From a bacterium (GTDB lineage Bacteria > UBA9089 > JASEGY01): a DNA stretch of 14,793 nucleotides. The translations under genes and the position numbers were made by a program. The notes beneath the pieces were generated by a model, which was given only the letters and a program-made list of their open reading frames with translations, had not been told where the DNA came from and searched no databases. Location of the stretch: assembly GCA_030019105.1 (NCBI GenBank), contig JASEGY010000031.1:1857-16649 (forward strand), read 5' to 3'. Of this stretch, positions 12,101 to 14,793 are shown one piece after another; the first letter of the stretch is position 1; the number at the start of each line of letters is the position of its first letter.

Positions 12101-14742
12101 TAAGCGTGGAGGTAAATGATACGCTTTCCAAACCGGCCCGGGTATTAATTTATCTGACTACCGATGGTACAAGACCGACGATGGATGATGTCCGGATACA
12201 GTTAGCGAGCAATGATACTACTTCTCCTTACACCTACTCCGGAACTATCAGGCCTTCCCTGATCAGACACGGGGATACGGTCAGTCTACTCGTTGTGGCT
12301 ACGGATCAGGTTGGAAATCAGGGGAGGAGTGAGGTGGCTGTCTATCCAGTGGATGACGGGGCTATCTCTGTGGTTGAGGTAACGGATTTTCTCTATTTCG
12401 CCAGAAACCTGGATGGTTTCGATACCCTGACCGATTCCAATACCAGGATTCGGATTGTGGTCAGGACTACTACTCCGCCGGAAGAGGTGATACTTTATTA
12501 CACGACGGATGGATTTGAGCCGGATACAAGCAGTCCTTTCATAGAGATGACACTGGCTTCTTCTTCACCCCATGGTTCTCCGGCCCGGGCGCCAATGGCC
12601 CGTGCGTCGGAAGACAGAGAGATTGAATATCCCTACGAGGTTATTATTCCGGCTGAAGAGCTGGAAGGTGGGAATGTGGTCAGTTTCATTGTGGTGGCTA
12701 AGACAGCCGAAGGTAGGGAATTAGCTTTACCCAAACCAGCGGTTTATTATGTTGAGAAAAGCCCACCAGTCTTTGTGGTTAGCTACTGGCTGGATCAGGA
12801 TCAGACCAATCCGCTTCCGTTAACCCCGTTTGGTTTCCCAGTAAGCCGGGCACAGGAGATATTCGTGGTGATCAAGGCTGGGAAATCTTTAGCCGGGACT
12901 CCGACCTTTGATTTAGATGCCCCGGGAACAGCCAATGACTATCTGAATATGACCACGACGCTTATTTTTGGCCAACGATATATTTCAGAAGGGATTACTA
13001 TTTTGGAAGGTGAAGACGGTCAGGCTAAAGTTAGAGTCAGTGGGACGGATCTGAAGGGAAATGAGGCCAGGGATGCAGTCCCGGCGAAGGGGGAAATCCT
13101 TCTGATCGATACTATTTCGCCAGAGCTTATTCTGAAACCAATAGTAGAAGATCATCCTAATCTCTATTCACCCAATCCGACTACCCTCTATTTCAAAAAC
13201 GACCTGAAAGGGCTTTCGGCTGCCTTTACGGTGAAAGTAGAGGCGGTAGAGACGGGATCGGGCGTAGCTAAGGTGGCTGGTTCTCCTCTCTTTGGTGATG
13301 CCCCGGTTGATTTAGAAGCAACTGGAGCCGGTGATTACGAGTTGAGTTACACGGTAAATCAGGCTGAGGCCGGCGGGATAATTACGGTCAAAATTGAGGA
13401 TTGGGCCGGGAATAGCTCTGAAGCTAAAATCACCTGTATCCTCGATAATATTCCACCTCTACCGATTACTGATCTTACTATCAATGATGGGGCGGCTTAC
13501 TCCAATAGTCTGGAAGTGACCCTGAATTGGACCTCCCAGCCGGATACTGGCAGTGGGCTGGTTTCTGACCAGGTCAAATATGAACTCGATCCTGCCTGGA
13601 CTGATCTTGAGTCCGGTGCGAGCTATAAAGGAGCAGAAGATGAGTCGGCTGTCTTCTACATACGGGGAATAGACCGGGTAGGAAATGCCTCTATTTCGGC
13701 TCAGGCCGTAATCAGGATCGATCTTACCCCGCCGAGGCTTGTCTCAGCCATGTATCTTGATGCGGATGCTAATGGGGTGGATGAGGGAGACAGCATCAGC
13801 CTTATCTTTAGCGAATCTATTGAGTTTACTGAGATTGATCCAATGGTCTTTTTGTTGCCGGTAACGGGTGACTCTTTTGGTCAAGGGGCCATTGTTCTGG
13901 CCGGCCTGAGCGCTAATTCCGAGATTATTATCCGACTGGGAAGCTCGCCTCGATTGACGGTTAAGGGATTCTATCAGCCGGAGGCGATTTCAGAAGGTAG
14001 TCCTTCCGGCATAGACATTGTTTCGGGGCAGGATCAAATCAGGGATCAGGCAGGGCATCCGGCCCAGCCTTTTGCCGTAGATATTGGCTTCCTTGACCGG
14101 ATACCGCCGGTTATTGAGGAGATAAATCCGGGAGACGGAGAGGTTGTAGTTGGTTTAACCAGGCTTACGGCCTGGCTGCGGGATGTCGGCGGCACAGCTA
14201 ACTCAGGGATAGCGCCCGCTTCCATTAAGGTTATGCTTGATGGCAACATCGTAGCCCGGATTGCCTTTGATCCGGCTGTTTCCCAGAGCGAATTTGATAC
14301 TCCTAACTTAGTTGTCCTTTTCGATACCGCTCCATCTGTGGGGGAACATCAACTGACCATTAATGTATCCGATAACCAGGGAAATCAGGCTGAAACCGCT
14401 GTAATTAATCTGATTGTGGCGGAATCACCCGGCGATATCATTGATTTTGTCAATTACCCCAATCCATTCTCAGCAGATGAGGAGACAAGATTTTGGTATA
14501 TCCTGGAAGAATCCAGTAAGGTGACCATTAATATCTACGATATTACCGGTCAATTAGTCAGGAGGGTGTTAGACGAAGTGGAGAGGAAAAAAGGCGCTCA
14601 CTGGGATGACTCCTGGGACGGCTATGCCCAAAATGGTGATCTGCTGGCTAACGGGGTTTACTTTGGCGAGCTGGTGGCTAAGGGGTTGGAGTCGGGGAAA
14701 GAGATACATCGGGTGACGAAGATAGTTATCTTTACCCGGTAA
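1..14742 (+). CDS. Giant multi-domain Ig-like repeat protein with C-terminal FlgD-like/type IX-like sorting domain (5' partial)
   Basis: The frame is open from base 1 (GAT GTG GAG ...) to TAA at 14740-14742, giving 4,913 codons. The GTG at 4 is the first possible start in the window, but no ribosome-binding site or signal peptide can be seen, so the real start is almost certainly upstream. The protein is a stack of about 43 beta-sandwich domains with recurring D-[NKMA]-[VA]-GN near each domain end and D-x-TPP linkers, as in Ig-like repeats of giant bacterial adhesins such as SiiE and BapA. It has few Lys/Arg/Cys and many Asp/Thr/Ser/Gly, which suits an extracellular Ca-stabilised rod (inference). 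No enzyme domain or membrane helix is visible. Residues 4810-4913 match the FlgD-Ig / type IX-like C-terminal sorting domain, suggesting outer-membrane export and surface attachment or release. The role is probably adhesin, stalk or matrix fibre; the ligand is unknown. Residue numbers in all entries count from the first codon of the window. Confidence 0.95.
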   Translation, partial: DVEENPGLGQIITRDGISCDSNGANEADAGNDYGDDVYVVDGIDTNALGWDNEPPVPAIVDVVVLATSPNLYFDSPTLYYSNDQGMSDSFTIRVTDTEAGSGRDTAVGELAFNETPEDGDYNGGPWELVYFVSQAETSDTITITVYDNVGNTGSVDLPMVLDNYAPIGLTLSLIPDKDSDGGNDTEPLSGYYDDESVDVTASDTSPGGLNDNDTGAGLPVNRYSYQEDTKGWSAWTDTNAWTVPSAEDGANTIWVMVRDNVGNTASASVFVVVDTTPPTAPTVTITPDPVDGWEDDLNINAIWTASGDANFDHYKIGVNTTPPTSDTTATSHAWTSSDGSTDTLYVMVMDKAGNAGPIASDTVTVDLSPPVISDINVTSDKPYYFYGHDAATDDTGGTVYFNSLLGEGAGQVVTITVWANEVNTASFAGSTAFSSTPNTTSAPWQVSYTIGADSPTQTIEFTLTDAAGNTDSATIIFTQDNVDPTPPTLVQCRPDSPTNVGEFDNDTQIFVTWVNGADDTAGIREHRMGTSNDTSSAVHDSGDTETGVEGVEEFFVIAIDNVGNLSFSSDTITIDITPPVITSLEVTSTDGTHFYVPPGGVTATGGTVYFNSLTGEGAGQEVTITVFADEINTASFAGSTAFSDTPNTTSVPWQVSYTIEANSSNETVLLTLTDAAGNTDVATIIFTQDNQAPSPGALVLGEGSASSPAEQPHLGTTGDTVFYSTSLYPAQGFYVSGTATDTGSGIERVVYQNFNGVTPVTDAPTGYSASFDYNTEDSYVITPAFAGTAQTGQRLVTVSDNVGNTAAAVWYYATDIYPPTSLAITGIEVVNGENYLYFKETDTLYYSNVDSSEFYILVTAQDVGPSGLDKATGGTFFGDASCSDGTYNTQFKVGPYTLSGSESDSGLLTITVKDKVGNAATIDLTVIRDVTPPTSVSLNSITEVAGGEYLYFASPSTLYYGNGGTSSFTASLLAADASSGLEEARGESFFTGTGTDPSDTTYETKFDLTYSLNGAETNAGTLKITVSDQVGNTTPLEITVVRDVVSPGIDITSIIESSPYLYNAGDTEIIYFGDDMPTAQSFIITGTAYDGSSGLSYVDYSTLLSDTPDSTTNPSWSVSYNAVGSDNGGTITITAVDNVGNTAAKQVTVNKDTTAPAIAGGGWSESSDYLYVVGGVLYFSDEMGASPQVATLEGTASDTGAGLAKATFSNEPTFFQNPGDDASPDTWTGLYALDINATDTDSPAVVTLYDNVGNTSSREFGYIEDITPPSGYYSDAPDTNDGTAYTVNVTGFSDTGSGVGATYLDVYTSDTGTPTTQRTWMSGVTGPDGTYYYRYYVKDMVGNKGEVRSDSTEVHPGTRPTVTSLEVDADDGDNLYGRYREYTFTAKANDIDGFGDIDQLWLKIEHDGNTVVALYYDNDSGGTGVTIDTGAAYVIEGTHTNSGADTQLTVNFKLTIDWDYPDADNIEVYTRAIDEVDSDSGWGLFIDNLDIETDVEVDIADWQFGDNTRNPSDTASLTYRVEYAGSEILVPDSQISSVDAFRDASPDEDETPTPGTTASGTLGITAETISGTHTYSPRIVLANAGGTYYLDNVNALLYVNQVEITAITIGNQKYTDGETYWTSSGETLGVTITAAWKDPSQPGCSSYSGEVQLNNSLGTTSSLGKEVTKNPVNAVELLEDISVTAIVGTNNYGSSFSLSGTNTTQDMGWDDVKPVITSGTWSESSNYLHVAGGILYFSDQMGATAQSATLSGTASDTGSGLDKAAFSNEPTFSQNPADDNSPDTWTGNYGLSSSATGANSPVVVTLYDKVGNTITQQFAYIEDTTPPTGYSSNAPATNDGIPYTVTISGALDAGSGVGGPTYLDVYTADTGTPTTQRTQMPGVTSPDGLYYYRYYVVDMVGNKGEVKSNSTVVHPGTPPSVISLSVDADNGDNLYGRYREYTFTAKATDLDGFGDIDQLWLKIEHDGSEVVGLHYDNDSGVTIDTGSAYVIGGTHTNSGADTQLTVNFKLTIDWDYPDSENVEIYLKAVDESAYSSGWKLFIDDLDIETDVEVDIADWQFEDKTRNPSLAASLSYRVEYVGSETLVPDAQITSVDAFRDATTDEDKTPTAGTTASGTLEITAEPISGTHTYSPRVVLANAGGTYYLDEVNALLYVNQVEITAITIDNEKYIGGQTYWTSRNETMGITVTAAWEDPSQPGCGSYSGEVQLNNSLGTTSSLGKEVTKNPVNAVELLEDISVTAIVGANNYGSSFSLSGTNTTQDMGWDDVKPVITSGTWSELSDYLHVAGGILYFSDEMGTAAQSAALSGTASDTGSGLAKAGFSNEPTFSQNPADDNSPDTWTGNYGLSSSATDANSPVVVTLYDNVGNAITQQFTYVEDTTPPTGYLSDAPDTNDGTSYTVAVSGASDGGSGVGETFLDVFTSDTGTPTAQRTSMSGTTWPDGIYYYRYYVEDKVGNKGEIKSDSTEAHPERRPTVTDLEVDADDGNNLYARYRKYTFTAKANDIDGFNDIAQLWLKIDQAGSEVVSLHYDKDSGLRVDTGSAYVIDVSHTSSGVDTELTVDFNLTIDWDYPGTDNARVWIKAIDEGDSSSGWGRFIDSLDIVTRVEIDIADWQFVDNTRNPSDTASLLYRVEYVSSEIMVPDVEITSVDAFRDEIPDEDETPTAGTTASGTLGITAKPVSGSHTYSPRVVLKNEGGTYYPDEINAILYVNQVEITAITIGNEKYSDGETYWTSSGETLGVTVTAGWEDPSQPGCGNYAGEVQLNNSLGTTSSLGKEVTKNPVNAVELLEDISVTAIVGTNNYGSSFSLSGTNTTQDMGWDDVKPVITSGFWSESSNYLYVDGAGKLWFSSLMPDTPAATLSGTAFDTGSGVEKAIFSSESTLASSPADDLTPANWLGDYGISAASSTGDGQVVVTLYDRVGNLSTANYLYELDTTAPGINVTKASDGTSEATILDGTELLGDLDATIEVEITDATSCPAVVTLYYTTDGSDPDTTSVSTPMTTTDITSSYTFEGVIPASTIGDGDVVKFIIQAADKAGNSYLTPTFYSYKVEAGLPGFGVSCFLDAGRSQGLPVGKSGYPVTKAQDIYIVIEASEPLMIIPTVSIDAPGTTNDKTGLATTLIAGSDTLFITGAITISGALDGNAQIRVTGTDLEGNTAINATPNSGPVLELDFTPPAAYIEAISEASAYLTSPEPSLLYFKNDQPGTNQFTLMIEASDEGSGLLRAEGSTLFGASPVDETENDGSNSNREYELSYTINQDDMAGTVTATVIDIAGNRTTAGLTAIRDVTPPQIQVNSATDGVQTVTNFDGSGQLKDLDASIEIELVEQGSGPDWVRLFYTTDGSPPTRWSSSVDMTTSNSTSPYTYHGIIPRTAIKDGDTVKFILEAADKTSNDTSSLPIIYSYQIEAGLPTFEVSYFTDSTLVTPLPLSQMAIPTTKLQTIYLRIQSNEDLLAPPTFTINAPETANDLADQATSSVDGSSAVFVSGPVDIAADQDGLAAVFITGTDTEGNTALNAIPTEGKYLLIDTVAPDLDIEDILEESPYIAVQDHTLYFKNDMTEGYCFTLKIEATDTGSGVKTIAGSSLFGDTPGGLAGLRYCIDPGEVGGEIMIMVSDMAGNTVFDTISAVVDNSPPELTVTMVTAGADTITILDGSSTLRDLNAAVYVEAVDTIARPARLTLFYTTDGTPPDTVSASSSMTTRDKTSPYIYIGFIPASIMRDEDVVSFMIYAEDKIGNQVFSGIKSYRIDDRPPSFEVTAWLDPGCTQSQLPISRGGFPTTREGIIYLRVEASEVLAASPTINLDAPGTGNDHFGITTAWLEGNIYLSGPITIQVQSPAGLELAGGYVLSEGEAEVRVSGTDEQGNRVEMAGPARGGIILLDFTPPLISISEVEENSEYLFADSLERLWFNNSTRDAGPFTLLVELIDTGSGPDKVFGSSLFGDQPEDETPDYKLTYTIDQGETGAEPAWRAEPAWRGIITITGLDIAGNEARIVFETALDLTPPAAQVTSATDSLDTITIFDGSLALHDLPATISVEVNDTLSKPARVLIYLTTDGTRPTMDDVRIQLASNDTTSPYTYSGTIRPSLIRHGDTVSLLVVATDQVGNQGRSEVAVYPVDDGAISVVEVTDFLYFARNLDGFDTLTDSNTRIRIVVRTTTPPEEVILYYTTDGFEPDTSSPFIEMTLASSSPHGSPARAPMARASEDREIEYPYEVIIPAEELEGGNVVSFIVVAKTAEGRELALPKPAVYYVEKSPPVFVVSYWLDQDQTNPLPLTPFGFPVSRAQEIFVVIKAGKSLAGTPTFDLDAPGTANDYLNMTTTLIFGQRYISEGITILEGEDGQAKVRVSGTDLKGNEARDAVPAKGEILLIDTISPELILKPIVEDHPNLYSPNPTTLYFKNDLKGLSAAFTVKVEAVETGSGVAKVAGSPLFGDAPVDLEATGAGDYELSYTVNQAEAGGIITVKIEDWAGNSSEAKITCILDNIPPLPITDLTINDGAAYSNSLEVTLNWTSQPDTGSGLVSDQVKYELDPAWTDLESGASYKGAEDESAVFYIRGIDRVGNASISAQAVIRIDLTPPRLVSAMYLDADANGVDEGDSISLIFSESIEFTEIDPMVFLLPVTGDSFGQGAIVLAGLSANSEIIIRLGSSPRLTVKGFYQPEAISEGSPSGIDIVSGQDQIRDQAGHPAQPFAVDIGFLDRIPPVIEEINPGDGEVVVGLTRLTAWLRDVGGTANSGIAPASIKVMLDGNIVARIAFDPAVSQSEFDTPNLVVLFDTAPSVGEHQLTINVSDNQGNQAETAVINLIVAESPGDIIDFVNYPNPFSADEETRFWYILEESSKVTINIYDITGQLVRRVLDEVERKKGAHWDDSWDGYAQNGDLLANGVYFGELVAKGLESGKEIHRVTKIVIFTR
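181..834 (+). other. Two N-terminal Ig-like/FN3-like domains
   Basis: Domain 1 (181-501) has the pattern that recurs through the protein: NLYFDSPTLYYSN at its start, an internal D-x-x-x-GSG turn, a WELVY strand, then TITVYDNVGN and VLDNYAP. Domain 2 (502-834) is of the shorter FN3-like type, with GAGLPVNRYSYQED, GWSAWTDT, then VRDNVGN and VVVDTTPP. The recurring aromatic strand and the D-x-x-GN plus Pro-Pro linker are why I call them beta-sandwich repeats. Fine boundaries are by motif only. Confidence 0.65.
835..1461 (+). repeat. Two-domain tandem duplication, copy A
   Basis: This 627-bp segment encodes an FN3-like domain (835-1110, ending VDLSPP) and a longer Ig-like domain (1111-1461, ending NVDPTPP). 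Copy B follows immediately with the same two lengths, 276 and 351 bp. The second domains are closely alike: both have TGGTVYFNSL, GEGAGQ, VTITV, NTASFAGSTAF and TLTDAAGNTD. The first domains are clearly diverged. All of it lies in the frame of the giant gene. Confidence 0.8.
1462..2088 (+). repeat. Two-domain tandem duplication, copy B
   Basis: This is the second 627-bp copy: an FN3-like domain (1462-1737, ending IDITPP) and an Ig-like domain (1738-2088, ending NQAPSPG). The Ig-like domain is close to that of copy A, at DNA level too (for example around 1905-1975 against 1278-1348). The FN3-like half shows only family-level similarity, so either the two halves evolved at different rates or the second half was homogenised later. 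Confidence 0.8.
2089..3468 (+). other. Four diverged Ig-like domains
   Basis: By Pro-rich linkers these run 2089-2457 (ending DIYPP), 2458-2799 (RDVTPP), 2800-3141 (RDVVSP) and 3142-3468 (KDTTAP). The second and third are close relatives of equal length (342 bp each), both with YLYF...TLYY near the start, a SGL turn, an LTIT or LKIT strand, then VGN and V[IV]RDV. The fourth carries PYLY and GTITITAVDNVGN. They belong to the same family as domain 1 and the Z domains near the C-terminus. No ligand-binding residues can be named. Confidence 0.65.
3469..5142 (+). repeat. Large tandem repeat unit 1 (1674 bp, 558 aa)
   Basis: Subdomains by motif: a, 3469-3807 (GWSESSDYLYV ... YDNVGN ... EDITPP); b, 3808-4080 (TYLDVYTSDTGTPTTQR ... 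YYYRYYVKDMVGN); c, 4081-4497 (LEVDADDGDNLYGRYREY ... DIDGFGDIDQLWLKI ... DWDYPD); d1, 4498-4812 (ADWQF ... SVDAFRD ... LLYVNQVEI); d2, 4813-5142 (KYTDGETYWTSS ... LGKEVTKNPV ... GWDDVKP). Subdomain a belongs to the common Ig-like family and b is FN3-like. I do not recognise c and d as a named family; c is very acidic and might bind calcium (inference). The unit differs in length from unit 2 by one 9-bp and one 3-bp in-frame indel. Confidence 0.9.
4978..5157 (+). repeat. 180-bp near-identical block, copy 1
   Basis: The block encodes SSLGKEVTKNP through GWDDVKPVITSG, the end of unit 1 plus the first residues of unit 2. Compared base by base, it differs from copy 2 at two positions (in the GTNN/GANN codon and a Ser codon, agc/agt) and from copy 3 at one (the Ser codon). 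It includes a perfect TAAGGAGGT at 4992-5000. Confidence 0.9.
5143..6810 (+). repeat. Large tandem repeat unit 2 (1668 bp, 556 aa)
   Basis: It has the same order of subdomains: a 5143-5481, b 5482-5757, c 5758-6165, d1 6166-6480, d2 6481-6810. Subdomain a is closest to unit 3 (shared AQSA, NPADDNSPDTWTGNYGLSSSAT). Subdomain c is closest to unit 1 (shared NLYGRYREYTFTAKA, FGDIDQLWLKIEHDG, TNSGADTQLTVNFKL). A TYWTSRNETMGI stretch differs from the TYWTSSGETLGV of units 1 and 3. So the similarity pattern switches along the unit rather than being uniform. Confidence 0.9.
6646..6825 (+). repeat. 180-bp near-identical block, copy 2
   Basis: This copy sits at the end of unit 2 and crosses into unit 3. 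Its only amino acid difference from the other copies is Ala for Thr in IVG[AT]NNYG. TAAGGAGGT lies at 6660-6668. Immediately upstream the sequence departs more often from the other units, so the block stands out from its surroundings. Confidence 0.9.
6811..8475 (+). repeat. Large tandem repeat unit 3 (1665 bp, 555 aa)
   Basis: Subdomains: a 6811-7149, b 7150-7422, c 7423-7830, d1 7831-8145, d2 8146-8475. Subdomain c is the most diverged of the three (FNDIAQLWLKIDQAG, TSSGVDTELTVDFNL), while subdomain a is close to unit 2 and d2 is close to unit 1. A run of seven G lies at 8085-8091, encoding EGGT. The unit ends in the third copy of the 180-bp conserved block. Confidence 0.9.
8311..8490 (+). 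repeat. 180-bp near-identical block, copy 3
   Basis: This copy sits at the end of unit 3 and crosses into the partial fourth unit. It differs from copy 1 at a single base. TAAGGAGGT lies at 8325-8333. After the block only a short shared stretch (tggagtgagt) remains before the fourth subdomain a diverges. Confidence 0.9.
8476..8814 (+). repeat. Partial fourth unit: subdomain a only
   Basis: VITSGFWSESSNYLYV begins exactly as subdomain a of the large units, and the domain has their full length (339 bp, as in all three). It then diverges (LWFSSLMPDTPAATLSG, SSESTLASSPADDLTPANW) and ends YELDTTAP. Subdomains b, c and d are absent; the X-Y-Z modules follow directly. It looks like the old 3' border of the amplification. 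Confidence 0.8.
8815..9876 (+). repeat. X-Y-Z module 1
   Basis: X (8815-9165) has VTLYYTTDGSDPDT, then SSYTFEGVIPAS, DGDVVKFIIQAADKAGN. The YTTDGS motif resembles the chitobiase/beta-hexosaminidase C-terminal domain (CHB_HEX_C type), a non-catalytic beta-sandwich. Y (9166-9531) has a FLD...GLPVGKSGYPVTKAQDIYI start, then IEASEPL, IDAPGTTND, QIRVTGTDLEGN and LDFTPP; I know no family name for it. Z (9532-9876) is the common Ig-like type: LLYFKND, EASDEGSGL, EGSTLFG, YELSYTINQ, IDIAGN, IRDVTPP. Confidence 0.8.
9877..10905 (+). repeat. X-Y-Z module 2
   Basis: X (9877-10230): RLFYTTDGSPPT, TSPYTYHGIIPRTA, DGDTVKFILEAADKTSN. Y (10231-10596): IPTTKLQTIYLRI, INAPETANDL, VFITGTDTEGN, LIDTVAP. Z (10597-10905): TLYFKND, EATDTGSGVKTIAGSSLFGD, VSDMAGN, VVDNSPP. 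The order and motifs match module 1; Z is 36 bp shorter. A run of seven C (9869-9875) lies just before the start of X. Confidence 0.8.
11504..11536 (+). repeat. 33-nt hairpin-forming palindrome inside the CDS
   Basis: The left arm runs 11504-11518 and the right arm 11522-11536, with a 3-nt TGG loop. All 15 positions pair in RNA; two are G-U. The core arm is ctcccgcaggtt against aacttgcgggag. It is read in frame as part of QSPAGLELAGGY and coincides with the extra residues of the third Y domain. It is not followed by a T run, so it does not look like a terminator. Confidence 0.8.
11621..11628 (+). repeat. G8 homopolymer within the CDS
   Basis: Eight consecutive G follow CCC at the end of the third Y domain and encode the Arg-Gly-Gly of GPARGGI. 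A homopolymer of this length is a possible replication-slippage site. A one-base change here would truncate the protein before its C-terminal sorting domain. Confidence 0.75.
11893..11928 (+). repeat. Perfect 18-bp tandem duplication (AEPAWR x2)
   Basis: The 18-mer gccgagccggcctggcgg occurs twice in a row (11893-11910 and 11911-11928), encoding AEPAWRAEPAWR. The other Z domains go straight from Q-x-E-x-GG to the II/TI strand, so all 36 bp appear to be an in-frame insertion. It is clearly more GC-rich than its flanks. Confidence 0.85.
12013..13458 (+). repeat. Irregular X-X-Y-Z module 4
   Basis: The first X (12013-12357, LIYLTTDGTRPT ... ATDQVGN ... YPVDD) is followed directly by a second X (12358-12768, ILYYTTDGFEPDT ... 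YPYEVIIPAEE ... YYVEKSPP) instead of by Y. The second X is 411 bp against 345-354 bp in the other X copies, with a GC-rich extra segment SSPHGSPARAPMARASEDRE. It lacks the usual GN motif near its end (AKTAEGRE). Y (12769-13122) and Z (13123-13458) are regular: LDAPGTANDY, VRVSGTDLKGN, TLYFKND, SPLFGDAP, YELSYTVNQ, EDWAGN. Confidence 0.8.
13459..14427 (+). other. Three C-terminal beta-sandwich domains, one with an Asp-rich loop
   Basis: 13459-13734 is FN3-like (SGLVSDQVKYELD, FYIRGIDRVGN, IRIDLTPP), the same type as domain 2. 13735-14109 starts RLVSAMYLDADANGVDEGDS followed by ISLIFSESIEF. The DxDxNGxDxGD...LxFSE pattern (loop at 13759-13791) is known from Ig-like domains of S-layer and surface proteins (SbsA/Big_5-like) and may bind calcium. 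14110-14427 starts INPGDGEVVVGL and ends with SVGEHQLTINVSDNQGNQAET. None carries catalytic residues that I recognise. Confidence 0.6.
14428..14739 (+). other. C-terminal FlgD-Ig / type IX-like sorting domain
   Basis: Residues 4810-4913 contain, in order, NYPNPFS (from residue 4818), an FWYILEESSKVTINIYDITGQLVR strand pair, SWDG (WDG at residue 4872), NGDLLANGVYFGEL and KIVIFTR at the very end. This order matches the FlgD Ig-like domain and the type A C-terminal sorting domain of type IX secretion substrates. In Bacteroidota such a domain directs export across the outer membrane and is usually cleaved off on attachment. Whether a full type IX machine exists here cannot be seen; related domains also occur in lineages where it is unproven. 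Confidence 0.8.
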
Positions 14743-14793
14743 TTACTTTGACAATGTTACATTAGGATTTTTTTGACAGGATAAACAGGATGA
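14743..14793. other. Short 3' intergenic stretch without gene or clear terminator
   Basis: Fifty-one AT-rich bases follow the TAA. They hold the small inverted repeat aatgt-t-acatt (14753-14763), too tight to form a hairpin, then T7 at 14768-14774 with no GC-rich stem before it. No Rho-independent terminator is seen. Two perfect TTGACA hexamers occur (14748-14753 and 14773-14778), but no convincing -10 box is present in the window. Confidence 0.6.
14774..14791. repeat. Acaggat direct repeat (dispersed-repeat type)
   Basis: The sequence tgacaggataaacaggat carries acaggat twice, 9 bases apart, directly after a T7 run. On the other strand it reads atcctgtttatcctgtca. Intergenic strings of this kind (acaggat-n-acaggat after a T run) are something I recall from several environmental bacterial genomes, where they recur many times. 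Only two units are seen here before the window ends. Confidence 0.5.

Noticed and set aside
14748..14778. Two perfect TTGACA hexamers as promoters of a downstream gene.
   Set aside because: No fair -10 box is found at 16-18 bases from the first, the second runs out of window, and the second lies within the T-run/acaggat repeat.

Overview
This window is almost entirely one protein-coding gene. A single reading frame on the + strand is open from the first base (GAT, in frame) to a TAA at 14740-14742. It gives 4,913 codons with no internal stop, and the true start lies upstream of the window. The product is a giant, acidic, Thr/Ser/Asp/Gly-rich, probably secreted protein. It consists of about 43 stacked beta-sandwich (bacterial Ig-like / FN3-like) domains, most ending in a 'D-x-x-GN ... 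D-x-TPP' signature and linker. I see no catalytic domain, transmembrane segment or signal peptide in the visible part. The only other sequence is 51 bases after the stop codon.

Layout: (1) 1-180, tail of a domain whose start is outside the window; its GWDNEPP end resembles the GWDDVKP end of the later big repeats. (2) 181-3468, ten Ig-like/FN3-like domains, including a two-domain tandem duplication of equal length (835-1461 and 1462-2088). (3) 3469-8475, three tandem units of 1674, 1668 and 1665 bp (558, 556 and 555 aa), each with about five subdomains, followed by the first subdomain of a fourth unit (8476-8814). The end of each unit holds a 180-bp block that is nearly identical at DNA level in all three. 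(4) 8815-13458, four rounds of a three-domain module X-Y-Z, where X has a chitobiase C-terminal-like YTTDG motif; the last round is irregular (X-X-Y-Z). (5) 13459-14427, three end domains, one with an Asp-rich Ca-binding-like loop. (6) 14428-14742, a C-terminal domain of the FlgD-Ig / type IX-like sorting-signal kind (NYPNPFS, IYDITGQLVR, WDG, NGVY).

The organism is a bacterium, probably an uncultured Gram-negative-type lineage. The NYPNPF...WDG...NGVY C-terminus is typical of Bacteroidota/FCB and of several candidate phyla with giant extracellular proteins. The 'gacaggataaacaggat' repeat after the stop resembles intergenic repeats I recall from some environmental bacterial genomes. Neither clue fixes a phylum.

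The likely role, by inference, is a long extended surface or secreted fibre (adhesin, stalk or matrix protein) exported through the C-terminal domain. The striking points are at DNA level: mosaic identity among the 1.67-kb repeats, the homogenised 180-bp block with a perfect internal Shine-Dalgarno-like sequence in each copy, and a cluster of GC-rich in-frame insertions between 11.5 and 12.6 kb, one of which is a 15-bp-stem hairpin.
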